A stretch of 32,813 bases of DNA. Source: Syntrophaceae bacterium UBA2280 (lineage in GTDB: Bacteria; Desulfobacterota; Syntrophia; Syntrophales; Smithellaceae). The notes below the pieces were generated by a model. That model worked only from the letters and a program-made list of their open reading frames with translations. It was not told the origin of the DNA and made no database searches. The stretch is from contig DDWS01000022.1 in the NCBI GenBank assembly GCA_002347685.1, positions 1 through 32,813 on the forward strand. The letters are read 5' to 3'. The translations under genes and the position numbers were made by a program. Of the stretch, positions 23,757 through 31,300 are shown in pieces; positions within the stretch are counted from its first letter, which is position 1; each line of letters begins with the position of its first letter.

Positions 23757-24031
23757 TCGGACACCTCGAACGTGATCGGCCTGGCTTCCATGAAGTTCAT
23801 AACGTCCGGGGTGCGATACCGGATAGAACGTTGAGAAACTCTCAAATAAGGCAAACCGCGCCGCAAGTGTCTGTCATTGCGTAACGTGGACACCGCCCGG
23901 CCTGTTATGGCCGATACCTCATACTCGTTTAAAAATGGTTTCTTGATTAATTCGTTTGCAGGCGCAAGTTGGACGCGCCGCCTTCTGTTCGACTTTTTTT
24001 CTCGTACTAACACTTCTTTGCTTACTGGCAT
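23753..24031 (-). CDS. AlpA/excisionase-like HTH protein
   Basis: The 92-residue protein ends in a MerR-like winged HTH: PFLNEYEVSAITGRAVSTLRN, then RRGLPYLRVSQRSIRYRTPDVMNFMEA, the usual layout of AlpA-type regulators and excisionases (a helix-turn-helix, a short wing with Ser/Arg, then an 'RY...DV..F' end). The ATG at 24031 has AGGGGG 7 nt upstream; an upstream in-frame start (24115) would run through a terminator hairpin. Such proteins control integrase expression or direct excision. In this element it should act at attL/attR. Confidence 0.75.
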   Translation of the reverse strand: MPVSKEVLVREKKSNRRRRVQLAPANELIKKPFLNEYEVSAITGRAVSTLRNDRHLRRGLPYLRVSQRSIRYRTPDVMNFMEARPITFEVSE

Positions 24032-24069
24032 TAGATACCCCCTAAAAGTTATTTCTGGTTCGGGAAGGT

Positions 24070-24107
24070 AAAAAAGAAAACCCCCGATCCGTGCTGTGAA
24101 TCGAGGG
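24070..24107 (-). terminator. Intrinsic terminator upstream of the AlpA-like gene
   Basis: On the minus strand CCCTCGAT and ATCGGGGG form an 8-bp stem (one T:G pair, 11-nt loop; 24107-24081), followed by TTTTCTTTTTT (24080-24070). It lies between the 24146-24775 gene and the AlpA-like start codon at 24031, leaving almost no room for a separate promoter after it. Confidence 0.75.
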
Positions 24108-24145
24108 TAATTCAATGTATGATTTATGTCACTGAACGCTAACTG

Positions 24146-24775
24146 TTATCGTTCATACTTTCTTTTTACCGCCTTGTAGTAATCGGAAAAAGGCCTGGGG
24201 CCGACTGTTCTATCAATCTTCCCTGTTGCCGCAATGCAGTAAATTTTCTCTTCTCCAGCTCCATCAATGTCGGCTCGGTAAATAGTGAATCCGTCTATGG
24301 TCGCGGCTTTTTCCTTTTTCGGGATACGGCTGAAAAGGTGTTTCGCTGAAGGGGAAGGCTTTGTCTGTATCAGTTCGCCGCAGTAATGCAATAGCGCCTT
24401 GCTTTTCTTCTCCTTGGGTGCGCTCAGTTGTTTCATCTTCGCAATCCACCGCTTATCTAACCCAGCGTGACTTGTTACGATCCAATCAATATGATGTTGC
24501 TCAACCTTGCCAGACTCTAAGGAATCGGTACACGCTCGTAGTACGTTCGCTGCGTCCTTATAGGGGTTGTATTTCGGATTTCCCTGCACTTCAAGATTGA
24601 AAACAACCGCATAATCAAAATTTCTGAGGTCGGCATCCGCCGCCGTTATTGGCTCCAGGCAAGCAATTGCGATTTCCCTTATACGCTTGACTAATTCTAG
24701 CTGTTGATCAAGTCCATACATCCCCAGTTGCCTAAAAAGCGATGGAATGTGTTTTACTTCATCGAAAGGTTTCAT
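24146..24775 (-). CDS. Element protein of unknown function (209 aa)
   Basis: The N-terminal half is predominantly helical (FRQLGMYGLDQQLELVKRIREIAIACLE; YKDAANVLRACTDSLESG). The C-terminal part has strands such as ATIDGFTIYRADIDGAG and IYCIAATGKIDRTVGP. No known motif is seen. AGAGGG upstream fixes the start. It lies between the integrase, from which it is separated by a structured gap, and the terminator before the AlpA-like gene, so it may share the integrase transcript. Confidence 0.65.
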   Translation of the reverse strand: MKPFDEVKHIPSLFRQLGMYGLDQQLELVKRIREIAIACLEPITAADADLRNFDYAVVFNLEVQGNPKYNPYKDAANVLRACTDSLESGKVEQHHIDWIVTSHAGLDKRWIAKMKQLSAPKEKKSKALLHYCGELIQTKPSPSAKHLFSRIPKKEKAATIDGFTIYRADIDGAGEEKIYCIAATGKIDRTVGPRPFSDYYKAVKRKYER

Positions 24776-24809
24776 TTGCTTTCCCTCTCACAAGCACCCC
24801 CTATGATTT

Positions 24810-24867
24810 AACCGGGGAAGCGAAAAGGGGTTCTTTCGCTTGTCGGTTGGCCTGCCTATCCCCGGTT
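24810..24867. other. Nested inverted repeats after the integrase
   Basis: Outer arms AACCGGGGA (24810-24818) and TCCCCGGTT (24859-24867) are perfect 9-bp complements. Inside them AAGCGAAA (24818-24825) and TTTCGCTT (24834-24841) form an 8-bp hairpin; an asymmetric loop (24842-24858) contains GGTTGGCC. No U-tract follows on either strand, so it is not an ordinary terminator. It could be a structured RNA or ssDNA element. Confidence 0.6.
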
Positions 24868-24874
24868 GTTGATT

Positions 24875-26014
24875 CTATCCCTCATTCTCTTTTTGAAGCT
24901 CAATAACGTTCGTGCCTGTCGCGTCTGCGATAATCTGCCCGGCAAGTGTTGAGGCATTCCGTAAGGCGTCATCTCTCAAGTGCGCATACCGCTGCGTCAT
25001 GATCGGGGACTTGTGCGTCAAGAGTTTTTGCAGGGTATAAAGATCAACCTTGCCGGATGATGCGAGCATTGACGCATAGGTATGACGCAAACCATGAAGG
25101 GCGCGAAAATCGCCCGTTATGCCTGCCGCCTCTTTGATAGGATTGACGCGCCGCCGGATGTCCGTGAAGGGTTCACCGTCTGGCCTCACAAACACATATT
25201 CAGAAGTTTTCGGGTGATTCTCTAAAACCTGCCGTGCCTGTTCGTTCAATGGTATCTTTTGAGAAACGCCGCCCTTCGGGTTCTTTATGGCAATAAAACC
25301 GCGCTGGAAGTCAATGTCACTCCATTTGAGCTTGAACATTTCCCCGCGCCTCATACCAGTGAACAATGCCAGCTTCATAATTGCCGCCGCTTCAATGTCT
25401 GTTGACTTGCCAATTTCTTCGAGTAGCTTCTTTAACTGTTCGGGGTTCAAATCTTCTGTCTTTTGGTTGTCCACTTTAACGGCCTCAATTTCAAAATTAA
25501 GGTTCCGGCATAACTGCCGCGCCGCCCCATAGTGGACTATTCGCTTGAGCAATCCCATAACGTGCTTGACGGTTTGAGGCTTCAAGGTTTTCAGAAGTTT
25601 CATTCTCAAACGTTCAACGTCAAGCCTGATTATTTCATGGGGTTCTTTGTCGCCAAAAGAAGGTTGAAGGTATTTTTCATAACGGCCTTCGTCTGTATTG
25701 ATTGCTTTGGAATCGGCCTTATTTGTCTTGTATTCAGTCCACAGGCGTTCAATAGTCATCTTGTCGGCCTCTTCCTGCTTTAGCGCATTGGCCTGTTCGC
25801 GCCGCGCACTATTGGAAGATTCTTTCCCTTGCGTCCGTGCCGCCCGGATACCTGCCGCCCTTGCCGGTGTCATGTCATCGGCATGTTGACGGCCTGCCTT
25901 TTCTTCAACCTGCTTGCCGTTGCTTCTGTAATAAATATAAAATATTTTTTCCGTCCCTTGTTTTATGAAATAAACGCCCGGATACTTCGTCTTGATTCTC
26001 TCTTGCTTTGGCAT
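24875..26014 (-). CDS. int: Site-specific tyrosine recombinase (integrase)
   Basis: The 379-residue phage-type integrase has an N-terminal arm-binding-like region (KYPGVYFIKQ, FYIYYRSNGKQVEE), a SAM-like core-binding domain (about 85-185) and a catalytic domain with R222 (TGMRRGE), K247 (KNPKGG), H307 and R310 (HGLRHTYAS), H334 (LLTHKS) and nucleophile Y343. All catalytic residues look intact. The ATG at 26014 with GAGG 7 nt upstream is preferred over 26026. It lies about 230 bp inside attR and is transcribed into the element. Two arm-type repeats sit in its promoter region, so autoregulation is possible. Confidence 0.95.
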   Translation of the reverse strand: MPKQERIKTKYPGVYFIKQGTEKIFYIYYRSNGKQVEEKAGRQHADDMTPARAAGIRAARTQGKESSNSARREQANALKQEEADKMTIERLWTEYKTNKADSKAINTDEGRYEKYLQPSFGDKEPHEIIRLDVERLRMKLLKTLKPQTVKHVMGLLKRIVHYGAARQLCRNLNFEIEAVKVDNQKTEDLNPEQLKKLLEEIGKSTDIEAAAIMKLALFTGMRRGEMFKLKWSDIDFQRGFIAIKNPKGGVSQKIPLNEQARQVLENHPKTSEYVFVRPDGEPFTDIRRRVNPIKEAAGITGDFRALHGLRHTYASMLASSGKVDLYTLQKLLTHKSPIMTQRYAHLRDDALRNASTLAGQIIADATGTNVIELQKENEG

Positions 26015-26091
26015 TTGACACCTCATTTCTGTTGAAAGCCGGAAACGCTATTTACGAAAATTTGCCGCTGTTTTTGCAAGCCGGAAAAAAG

Positions 26092-26112
26092 TCCCCAGCA
26101 CTATCCCCAGCA
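26092..26112 (+). repeat. Right arm-type sites, TCCCCAGCA x2
   Basis: Two copies start at 26092 and 26104 with CTA between, identical to the left pair; identity to the left end extends to 23 bp. They lie about 130 bp inside attR and 78 bp upstream of the integrase start. Confidence 0.7.
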
Positions 26113-26242
26113 GGTGAAACAAATATATAGAAAAGGGAAAGTAAGTCAAGGGAAATGTTAGAAGCTATACAGGCATTGAGTTAGAACGACTAAAGGGGTT
26201 TAAAAGTAAACAAGAGGAAATGATAAGAATAGGTTATAATTC

Positions 26243-26289
26243 GGCCTCTCACGCCGGAAACCGGGGTTCAAGTCCCCGTGGGACTACCA
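26243..26289 (+). repeat. attR core (47-bp tRNA-Glu 3' fragment)
   Basis: Perfect copy of the last 47 nt of tRNA-Glu, without the acceptor 5' strand and D-arm, so it is not a functional tRNA. It marks the right end of the element. Confidence 0.93.
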
Positions 26290-26776
26290 TTTCATGCTCA
26301 ACTACTCATATCATCACATCACTATTTTCCAACCATCCGTCAATCCGTTCCAACCCCGTTTCCAACTCTCAACTCCAAAAAGGGCGTCCTGATAAACGAA
26401 TCTTTGTAAACGAAATAGTGGAAACAATAGGACAGAACGACGATACCTGACTTTGTTCTCTTTCCCATTGGCCCTGTGGCTCTTGCGAATGAGGCAGATG
26501 GCCGGTCCGCAAGGAATGGCGGGATGGTCATATTCTGATCATGGGCAATACGACAACATACTGATCAGCCTGGATATTAAGCAACTTTAGTGCTCACGTA
26601 TAGGCTCTCATATGTTCTGACAAAACACCTTACGAATTTGCCAAAGGACCTCAAAACGTGCTAAAGGAGCAAAGACTGCATTTGAATCTTGTACATTTTG
26701 AACGAAAGGTCGATACTTAACAATCGGGTGTCTCATATATCCATATCAATCCACTCACTTTTTTGGGGAGGCGAAA
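26290..26776. other. Intergenic region right of the element
   Basis: About 490 bp without a credible gene. Before insertion it lay directly after tRNA-Glu. A possible promoter for the next gene is TTGTAC (26689-26694), 17 bp, GATACT (26712-26717). Nothing else stands out. Confidence 0.45.
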
Positions 26777-27442
26777 ATGAAACAAATCATCATGCTTGGA
26801 GCCGGGGGTTTTGCGCTCGAAGTTCTGGATACCATAGATGCCATCAATAAGCATTCCGGCGAGAATATCACGCCTATCGGTTTTGTTTATGAAGGCGCAG
26901 ACAAAGATAAGGGGAAATTGATCCACGATACGGGTATTCCGGTTTTAGGGGATATTTCCTGCCTGCAAGAATATGATTTAGACCAAATCCATCTGGTGGC
27001 CGCGGTTGGACGCCCCGCTTGGAGGCGTAAAATGGTTGAAAAGGCAAAAAAGTCTGGCGCAAAATTTACGAGTGTTATCCACCCGACGGTGACGATAAGC
27101 AAACGGGCAAAAATCGGGGAAGGTGCCATTATGATGAGATACGTAAACATCCAGGCTGGAGCCGTCATTGGTGATTTCTTCACTGCAGATGATTTTGCCG
27201 GCATTGGGCACAATATGATTGTCGGAGATTTCGTTCATATGTGTCCCCGTGTAGGGACAGAAGGCGGTGCTGTGATCGGCAATGACGTTTTTGTTGGCAT
27301 TCGGGCTACAATTCTGTCTTGCAAAATAGGAGACGGCGCCGTTATTGGTGCTTGTGCCTTGATAACCAGAGATGTTCCCCCGAATATGCTGGCCAAGGGA
27401 CTGCCGGCAAAACACTACGACCTAAAGGAAAAGAACTATTAA
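26777..27442 (+). CDS. NeuD/PglD-like acyltransferase (left-handed beta-helix)
   Basis: The 221-residue protein starts with a Rossmann-like pattern MKQIIMLGAGGFALEVLDTI, as in PglD/NeuD sugar O- or N-acetyltransferases. From about residue 95 hexapeptide repeats form a left-handed beta-helix (VIHPTVTISKRAKIGEGAIM... IGNDVFVGIRATILSC). The helix ends in ITRDVPPNMLAKGLPAKHY, typical of acetyl-CoA-dependent members. GIGHNMIVGDFVHM occupies the place of the catalytic His region. Shine-Dalgarno GGGGAGG is clear. No sugar-nucleotide genes are nearby, so the substrate is unknown. Confidence 0.85.
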   Translation: MKQIIMLGAGGFALEVLDTIDAINKHSGENITPIGFVYEGADKDKGKLIHDTGIPVLGDISCLQEYDLDQIHLVAAVGRPAWRRKMVEKAKKSGAKFTSVIHPTVTISKRAKIGEGAIMMRYVNIQAGAVIGDFFTADDFAGIGHNMIVGDFVHMCPRVGTEGGAVIGNDVFVGIRATILSCKIGDGAVIGACALITRDVPPNMLAKGLPAKHYDLKEKNY

Positions 27443-27760
27443 AGTAAAGGGCTTGAGGATAGCATCTTTCCGCTGAAGACATCCGTCATGATTAGCAGTA
27501 TTTATATCAAATACAGAAAATAATCCCCGACTTTTTTGCTGCTTTTTTAATTATCAGTTTCCTCCTATGGCTTACCCCGGGTAATCCGTTGCTATGGAAG
27601 CAGACTGTACCGGGGTTGAATGAAAACACCCCTTTTTATTAAGAAGTTCCACACGATGAACAGCACATCTCGCCGACAGAGGCAGACTGCTACCCCAAAG
27701 GTTTGAACACTACTTATGGTATTAATTCTTATACCGACCACCACATATTGATTTTTTTTC
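27443..27760. other. Intergenic stretch after the acyltransferase
   Basis: No credible gene, repeat or terminator is seen in these 318 bp. Confidence 0.4.
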
Positions 27761-27789
27761 TTGGAATACTCAAAAATTCATGATATAAA
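27761..27789 (+). promoter_or_regulatory. Good sigma70-type promoter in an intergenic region
   Basis: TTGGAA (27761-27766) and TATAAA (27784-27789) are separated by exactly 17 bp, within A/T-rich DNA. No ORF of meaningful length follows before the terminator at about 27937. Confidence 0.55.
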
Positions 27790-27795
27790 GTCAGT

Positions 27796-27966
27796 CAATG
27801 AAAAGTAAATTGTCGCTGGAAGAACCACTGTTCTTGGCAAGTTATCAGAGGTAAACGAAGTGTAAAGTGACATTAAAGTGAAATCGCCAGGCACAGCGGT
27901 TACAAAGGTTAACTCAATTTTTAACTATCATGGGAAAGGCGGGTCACCAGTGATCCGCCTTTTTTA
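27796..27966 (+). ncRNA. Candidate small RNA (about 170 nt)
   Basis: A transcript from the promoter at 27761-27789 would end at the strong terminator at 27937-27966. It contains only a very short reading frame, MKSKLSLEEPLFLASYQR (27798-27854), without a clear ribosome-binding site. Two TAAAGTGA copies (27863, 27874) are 11 bp apart. It could be a regulatory RNA, or a remnant of a lost gene. I do not recognise a family. Confidence 0.35.
27937..27966 (+). terminator. Strong intrinsic terminator
   Basis: AGGCGGGTCA (27937-27946) and TGATCCGCCT (27951-27960) make a 10-bp stem with one G:T pair and loop CCAG, followed by TTTTTATT. No annotated gene ends nearby on the plus strand; the acyltransferase ends 495 bp earlier. 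Confidence 0.85.
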
Positions 27967-28316
27967 TTGGTCAGGCGGCGGATTCCATGGTGATGTTAGT
28001 TGAAGGGAACGCCCCCGACTGTTCTCACACGGAAATATTTAGCTGTTACGTATGGATATCTCACGGGCACAGCAGGCTTTCTCCGACCGATCTTGAACAA
28101 TCTACGAAATCTCCCTGCACGGCAATCCCGGTATCGACATTGCACCCACCCGAAACAATTCCGAGCCCCCCTTTAGCCTTTCAACGGGACATTGCGGCTT
28201 TTTCAAGGGTTGGCCGTGGGTGTTAAAAAATGATTTTGGACAGGCTGGGCTTTGTGGTAAAGAGCATGCAAAACAGGTCGGCGGTGCAGTTGTACAAGCC
28301 ATTCAAAGGGGATGCA
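27967..28316. other. Leader region of the CoA-transferase gene
   Basis: About 350 bp with no convincing gene. Two opposing open frames (27987-28226 plus; 28102-28302 minus) lack ribosome-binding sites and familiar motifs. The promoter of the CoA-transferase must lie here but I cannot place it. Confidence 0.4.
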
Positions 28317-29636
28317 ATGACCAGCATGGCAAGAGGTAAACCCGAATTCGTAACTCCCGACAAAGCCGTCAAAATCATCAAGTCAGGTGATCATATCCAC
28401 TTAAGCAGCGTGGCCAGCTCACCGCAATGTTTGATTCACGCTCTGTGCGCACGCGGACGATCGGGTGAATTGCGCAATGTTTTTCTTCATCATCTGCACA
28501 CGGAAGGCCCGGCGCCGTACGCCGATGCGGAATTTGAAGGCATTTTTCAACTCGATTCCTTTTTCGTCGGCGCGAACGTCCGCAATCAAACCCAAAAAGG
28601 TTTTGCCGATTATATCCCGGTATTCTTAAGCGAAACTCAGCGTTTGTATCGCGACGGTTATCTGCCCTGCCATGTCGCCATGGTGCAGGTCTGCCCGCCG
28701 GATGAGCATGGTTTTGTATCCCTGGGAACATCTGTCGATGCAACCCTGGCCGCCATTGAAACAGCCCATAAGGTGATCGCGGTGATCAACCCGAACGTGC
28801 CTCGCACATTCGGCGATGCTGTTATTTCCGCAAACCGCTTTGATTATTTTGTTCAGGACGATACCCCGTTGGAAACATTTCATTTCACAAAACCTGACCC
28901 CGTAGAAGAAGCCATCGGAAAGCATTGTGCGTCGCTCATTGAAGATGGCGCAACGCTGCAGATGGGCATCGGCGCCATTCCCAACGCGGTGCTGGATCAA
29001 TTGGGCGGGCATAAAAACCTGGGGATCCACACGGAGATGTTCGCCGACGGGGTGATACCGCTTGTAGAAAAAGGCGTCATCAACGGGGAAAAAAAGGCGA
29101 TTGATGGTGGAAAAATGGTGGCAACGTTTCTTTTGGGTTCAAATAAATTGTACGATTTTGTTCATCTGAATCCGGATGTGCTGATGATGGATGTCGGCTA
29201 TACCAATGATCCTTTCGTGATCGCCAAAAACCCGAAAGTCACGGCGATTAATTCAGCGCTGCAAATTGATCTTACCGGTCAGATCAGCGCGGATTCCCTT
29301 GGCGCTAAATTTTATTCCGGCGTAGGCGGGCAGGTGGATTTTTTTTACGGCGCTTCCCGTTCCAAAGGCGGTAAAGCCATGATTGCCATGCCGTCTGTCA
29401 CTTCCGACCAAACCAGCAAAATCGCGTCCGTCTTACTGCCCGGCGCGGGCGTGGTCACCACACGCGCTCACGTGCACTGGCTCGTGACGGAATACGGCGC
29501 GGTAAACCTTTACGGCCGCTCTTTGCAGGAACGGGCCAGGTTGATCATCAGCATCGCGCACCCCGAACATCAAGAAGAGCTCGATCGGGCGGCGTTCGAA
29601 CGTTTCGGTTCACACTACCATTTTATCGGGAAGTAA
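28317..29636 (+). CDS. Acyl-CoA transferase of the acetyl-CoA hydrolase/AbfT family
   Basis: The 439-residue protein matches the family that includes 4-hydroxybutyrate CoA-transferase (AbfT, about 438 aa) and butyryl-CoA:acetate CoA-transferases. The catalytic Glu is E240 in GIHTEMFADG; the CoA-binding Gly-rich loop is QMGIGAIPNAVLDQLG (about 215-230); VGGQVDFFYGASRSKGGKA and GAGVVTTRAHVHWLVTEYG are typical of the C-terminal half. The ATG at 28317 has AAAGGGG 5 nt before it; earlier in-frame starts (28230, 28266) lack one. It moves CoA between acyl groups, useful in fermentative or syntrophic acid metabolism; the substrate is not determined. Confidence 0.88.
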   Translation: MTSMARGKPEFVTPDKAVKIIKSGDHIHLSSVASSPQCLIHALCARGRSGELRNVFLHHLHTEGPAPYADAEFEGIFQLDSFFVGANVRNQTQKGFADYIPVFLSETQRLYRDGYLPCHVAMVQVCPPDEHGFVSLGTSVDATLAAIETAHKVIAVINPNVPRTFGDAVISANRFDYFVQDDTPLETFHFTKPDPVEEAIGKHCASLIEDGATLQMGIGAIPNAVLDQLGGHKNLGIHTEMFADGVIPLVEKGVINGEKKAIDGGKMVATFLLGSNKLYDFVHLNPDVLMMDVGYTNDPFVIAKNPKVTAINSALQIDLTGQISADSLGAKFYSGVGGQVDFFYGASRSKGGKAMIAMPSVTSDQTSKIASVLLPGAGVVTTRAHVHWLVTEYGAVNLYGRSLQERARLIISIAHPEHQEELDRAAFERFGSHYHFIGK

Positions 29637-29708
29637 AGCGAAAAAGCGCTGGAAAATTATCCGGGAAGACCTTTGGCAACGAGGCATCGCCGTCGATTAG
29701 CCGAAAAG

Positions 29709-30785
29709 CTATCCCTGCTTATTGAGCAGTTCAGCCTGATGGTGAGAGGTCAATGCGTCGATCATGGCCCCGATATTGCCGCCGATGAAACTGTCGAGAT
29801 CATAGCGGGTAAGATTGATCCGGTGATCGGTTATACGCCCCTGGGGAAAGTTGTAGGTTCGGATGCGTTCGGAACGGTCGCCCGTACCGACCTGACTTTT
29901 TCGGGTCTGCGCTTGTTCGGCGTTTTGCTTCTGGACCATGGCGTCGAGCATTCTGGCCCGCAGAACTTTCATCGCTTTGGCTTTGTTTTTAAGCTGGGAT
30001 TTCTCGTCCTGGCAGGTGACAACCAGTCCGGTCGGCAGATGCGTGATCCGGACGGCGGAATCGGTGGTGTTGACGCTCTGGCCACCGTGGCCGGTGGAAC
30101 GGTACACATCGACGCGCAAATCGTTCGAGTCGATATTGACTTCCACTTCTTCCGCTTCCGGCATGATCGCGACAGTCACGGCGGAGGTGTGGATGCGACC
30201 CTGTGCTTCGGTAACCGGAACGCGCTGAACGCGGTGGACGCCACTTTCAAATTTCAGGCGGCTGTATGCACCCGCACCTTCAATCTGGGCGATGACTTCC
30301 TTAAACCCGCCCATGCCGCCCGCAGGCGATGAGCTTACGACTTCCACTTTCCACTTCTGGGACTCTGCGTAGCGCGCATACATGCGGAAGAGATCACCGA
30401 CAAAAAGACCGGCTTCGTCGCCTCCGGTGCCGGCGCGAATTTCGAGAAACACGTTTTTGTCGTCGTTGGGATCTTTCGGCAGGAGCAAAACTCTGATCTT
30501 TTCTTCCAGGTCCGCCTGTTCCAGCTGCGCAAGGGGCATCTCTTCTTTCACCATCGCTCTTAATTCTTCGTCAGAATCCGACAGCAGTCCCTGGTACTCC
30601 GTGATGCGCGCCTGAATGTCTTCATAGCGGCGAATGGTTTCCACCAGCACGGTCAAATCCGCGTGCTCCTTGGCATATTTCTGATACACCCCCTGTCGGG
30701 ACACGACTTCCGGATCGCTCAACCGGCCTTCGAGTTCCCGATAGCGAATTTCTATGTCCCGCAATTTTTCCAGCAATATAGCCAT
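29709..30785 (-). CDS. prfA: Peptide chain release factor 1
   Basis: The 358-residue factor reads UAA and UAG stop codons. The peptide-anticodon motif is PVT (190-192, in RVQRVPVTEAQGRIHTSA), which marks RF1 rather than RF2. GGQ, needed for peptidyl-tRNA hydrolysis, is at 234-236 in TGHGGQSVNTTDSAVR. The ATG at 30785 has no strong Shine-Dalgarno. The methyltransferase gene prmC that commonly follows prfA is absent: the convergent CoA-transferase ends 72 nt downstream. Expression may depend on the structure at 30821-30870. Confidence 0.96.
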   Translation of the reverse strand: MAILLEKLRDIEIRYRELEGRLSDPEVVSRQGVYQKYAKEHADLTVLVETIRRYEDIQARITEYQGLLSDSDEELRAMVKEEMPLAQLEQADLEEKIRVLLLPKDPNDDKNVFLEIRAGTGGDEAGLFVGDLFRMYARYAESQKWKVEVVSSSPAGGMGGFKEVIAQIEGAGAYSRLKFESGVHRVQRVPVTEAQGRIHTSAVTVAIMPEAEEVEVNIDSNDLRVDVYRSTGHGGQSVNTTDSAVRITHLPTGLVVTCQDEKSQLKNKAKAMKVLRARMLDAMVQKQNAEQAQTRKSQVGTGDRSERIRTYNFPQGRITDHRINLTRYDLDSFIGGNIGAMIDALTSHHQAELLNKQG

Positions 30786-30820
30786 GGCGTTTCGTTTTTT
30801 TGAGCAATTCTGTTTGCAGT

Positions 30821-30870
30821 GTTTAAAGAAAAGGACGCATGAACAGCGCGTCCCCTGTCGGAGGGGACGC
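30821..30870 (-). promoter_or_regulatory. Candidate attenuator between rpmE and prfA
   Basis: On the minus strand three segments follow each other: GCGTCCCC (30870-30863), GGGGACGC (30855-30848) and GCGTCC (30838-30833), then TTTTCTTT. Segments 1 and 2 form a perfect 8-bp hairpin. Segment 2 can instead pair with segment 3 (8 bp with two G:U), making a terminator directly before the U-rich tract. The two folds exclude each other, as in attenuators. Confidence 0.5.
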
Positions 30871-30947
30871 AGCTATAAATGGTATGAGAGATTAAATACG
30901 TTCATCATCGGGATGCAGGCCTTCATGTCCGGTCGCAACGTTCGGGC

Positions 30948-31187
30948 CTATGCTTTTGCGGTTTTCTTCTTGGCCGGCACCGCCTGCGCGGTCGTCCCGT
31001 ATTTCTTTTTGAATTTCTCCACGCGTCCGGCCGTGTCAAGAATCTTCTGTTTGCCGGTCATAAAGGGGTGACAACTGGCACAAATTTCAATTTTGATGTC
31101 TTTCTTGGTGGACCGGGTTTCAATCACACTGCCACACACGCACGTGATGGTGGTCTCTTTGTAGTCCGGATGGATACCTTCTTTCAT
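30948..31187 (-). CDS. rpmE: Ribosomal protein bL31 (zinc type)
   Basis: The 79-residue protein starts MKEGIHPDYKETTITCVCG, and has the zinc cysteines C16, C18, C37 and C40 (ICASCHPFMTGKQK). It has a basic Lys/Ala tail (VPAKKKTAKA). AAGGAAA upstream supports the ATG at 31187 over a 10-residue longer frame. It lies between rho and prfA, a classic neighbourhood. The C+ form depends on zinc. Confidence 0.95.
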   Translation of the reverse strand: MKEGIHPDYKETTITCVCGSVIETRSTKKDIKIEICASCHPFMTGKQKILDTAGRVEKFKKKYGTTAQAVPAKKKTAKA

Positions 31188-31300
31188 TTTCCTTCTTCCT
31201 CCTGACCTTTTCCGCAATATCTGGAATAAGGTTTGTATAATATTCGCAAGACGCGCTGCTTATCCTATAAGCCGCAAAAATTCAACATAATAATTAATCT

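Larger units (their letters stand above)
20846..26289. mobile_element. Integrative element in tRNA-Glu (about 5.4 kb)
   Basis: The element is bounded by 47-bp perfect direct repeats of the tRNA-Glu 3' end and carries a tyrosine integrase next to the right repeat. Paired arm-type repeats lie inside both ends. All nine genes run leftward. Besides the integrase there are an AlpA-like HTH protein, a Rep-like wHTH protein with iteron-like repeats, small phage-type proteins and a membrane-anchored unknown. There is no structural, packaging, relaxase, or recognisable defence gene. It is best described as a small satellite-like or integrative-plasmid element; whether it still moves is unknown. Confidence 0.9.

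Noticed and set aside
26235..26289. Second functional tRNA-Glu with its own TATAAT
   Set aside because: The 5' acceptor strand and D-arm are missing, so it is only the attR copy.
28102..28302. 66-residue minus-strand frame before the CoA-transferase
   Set aside because: No ribosome-binding site, many Pro/Cys, and no family pattern; probably chance.
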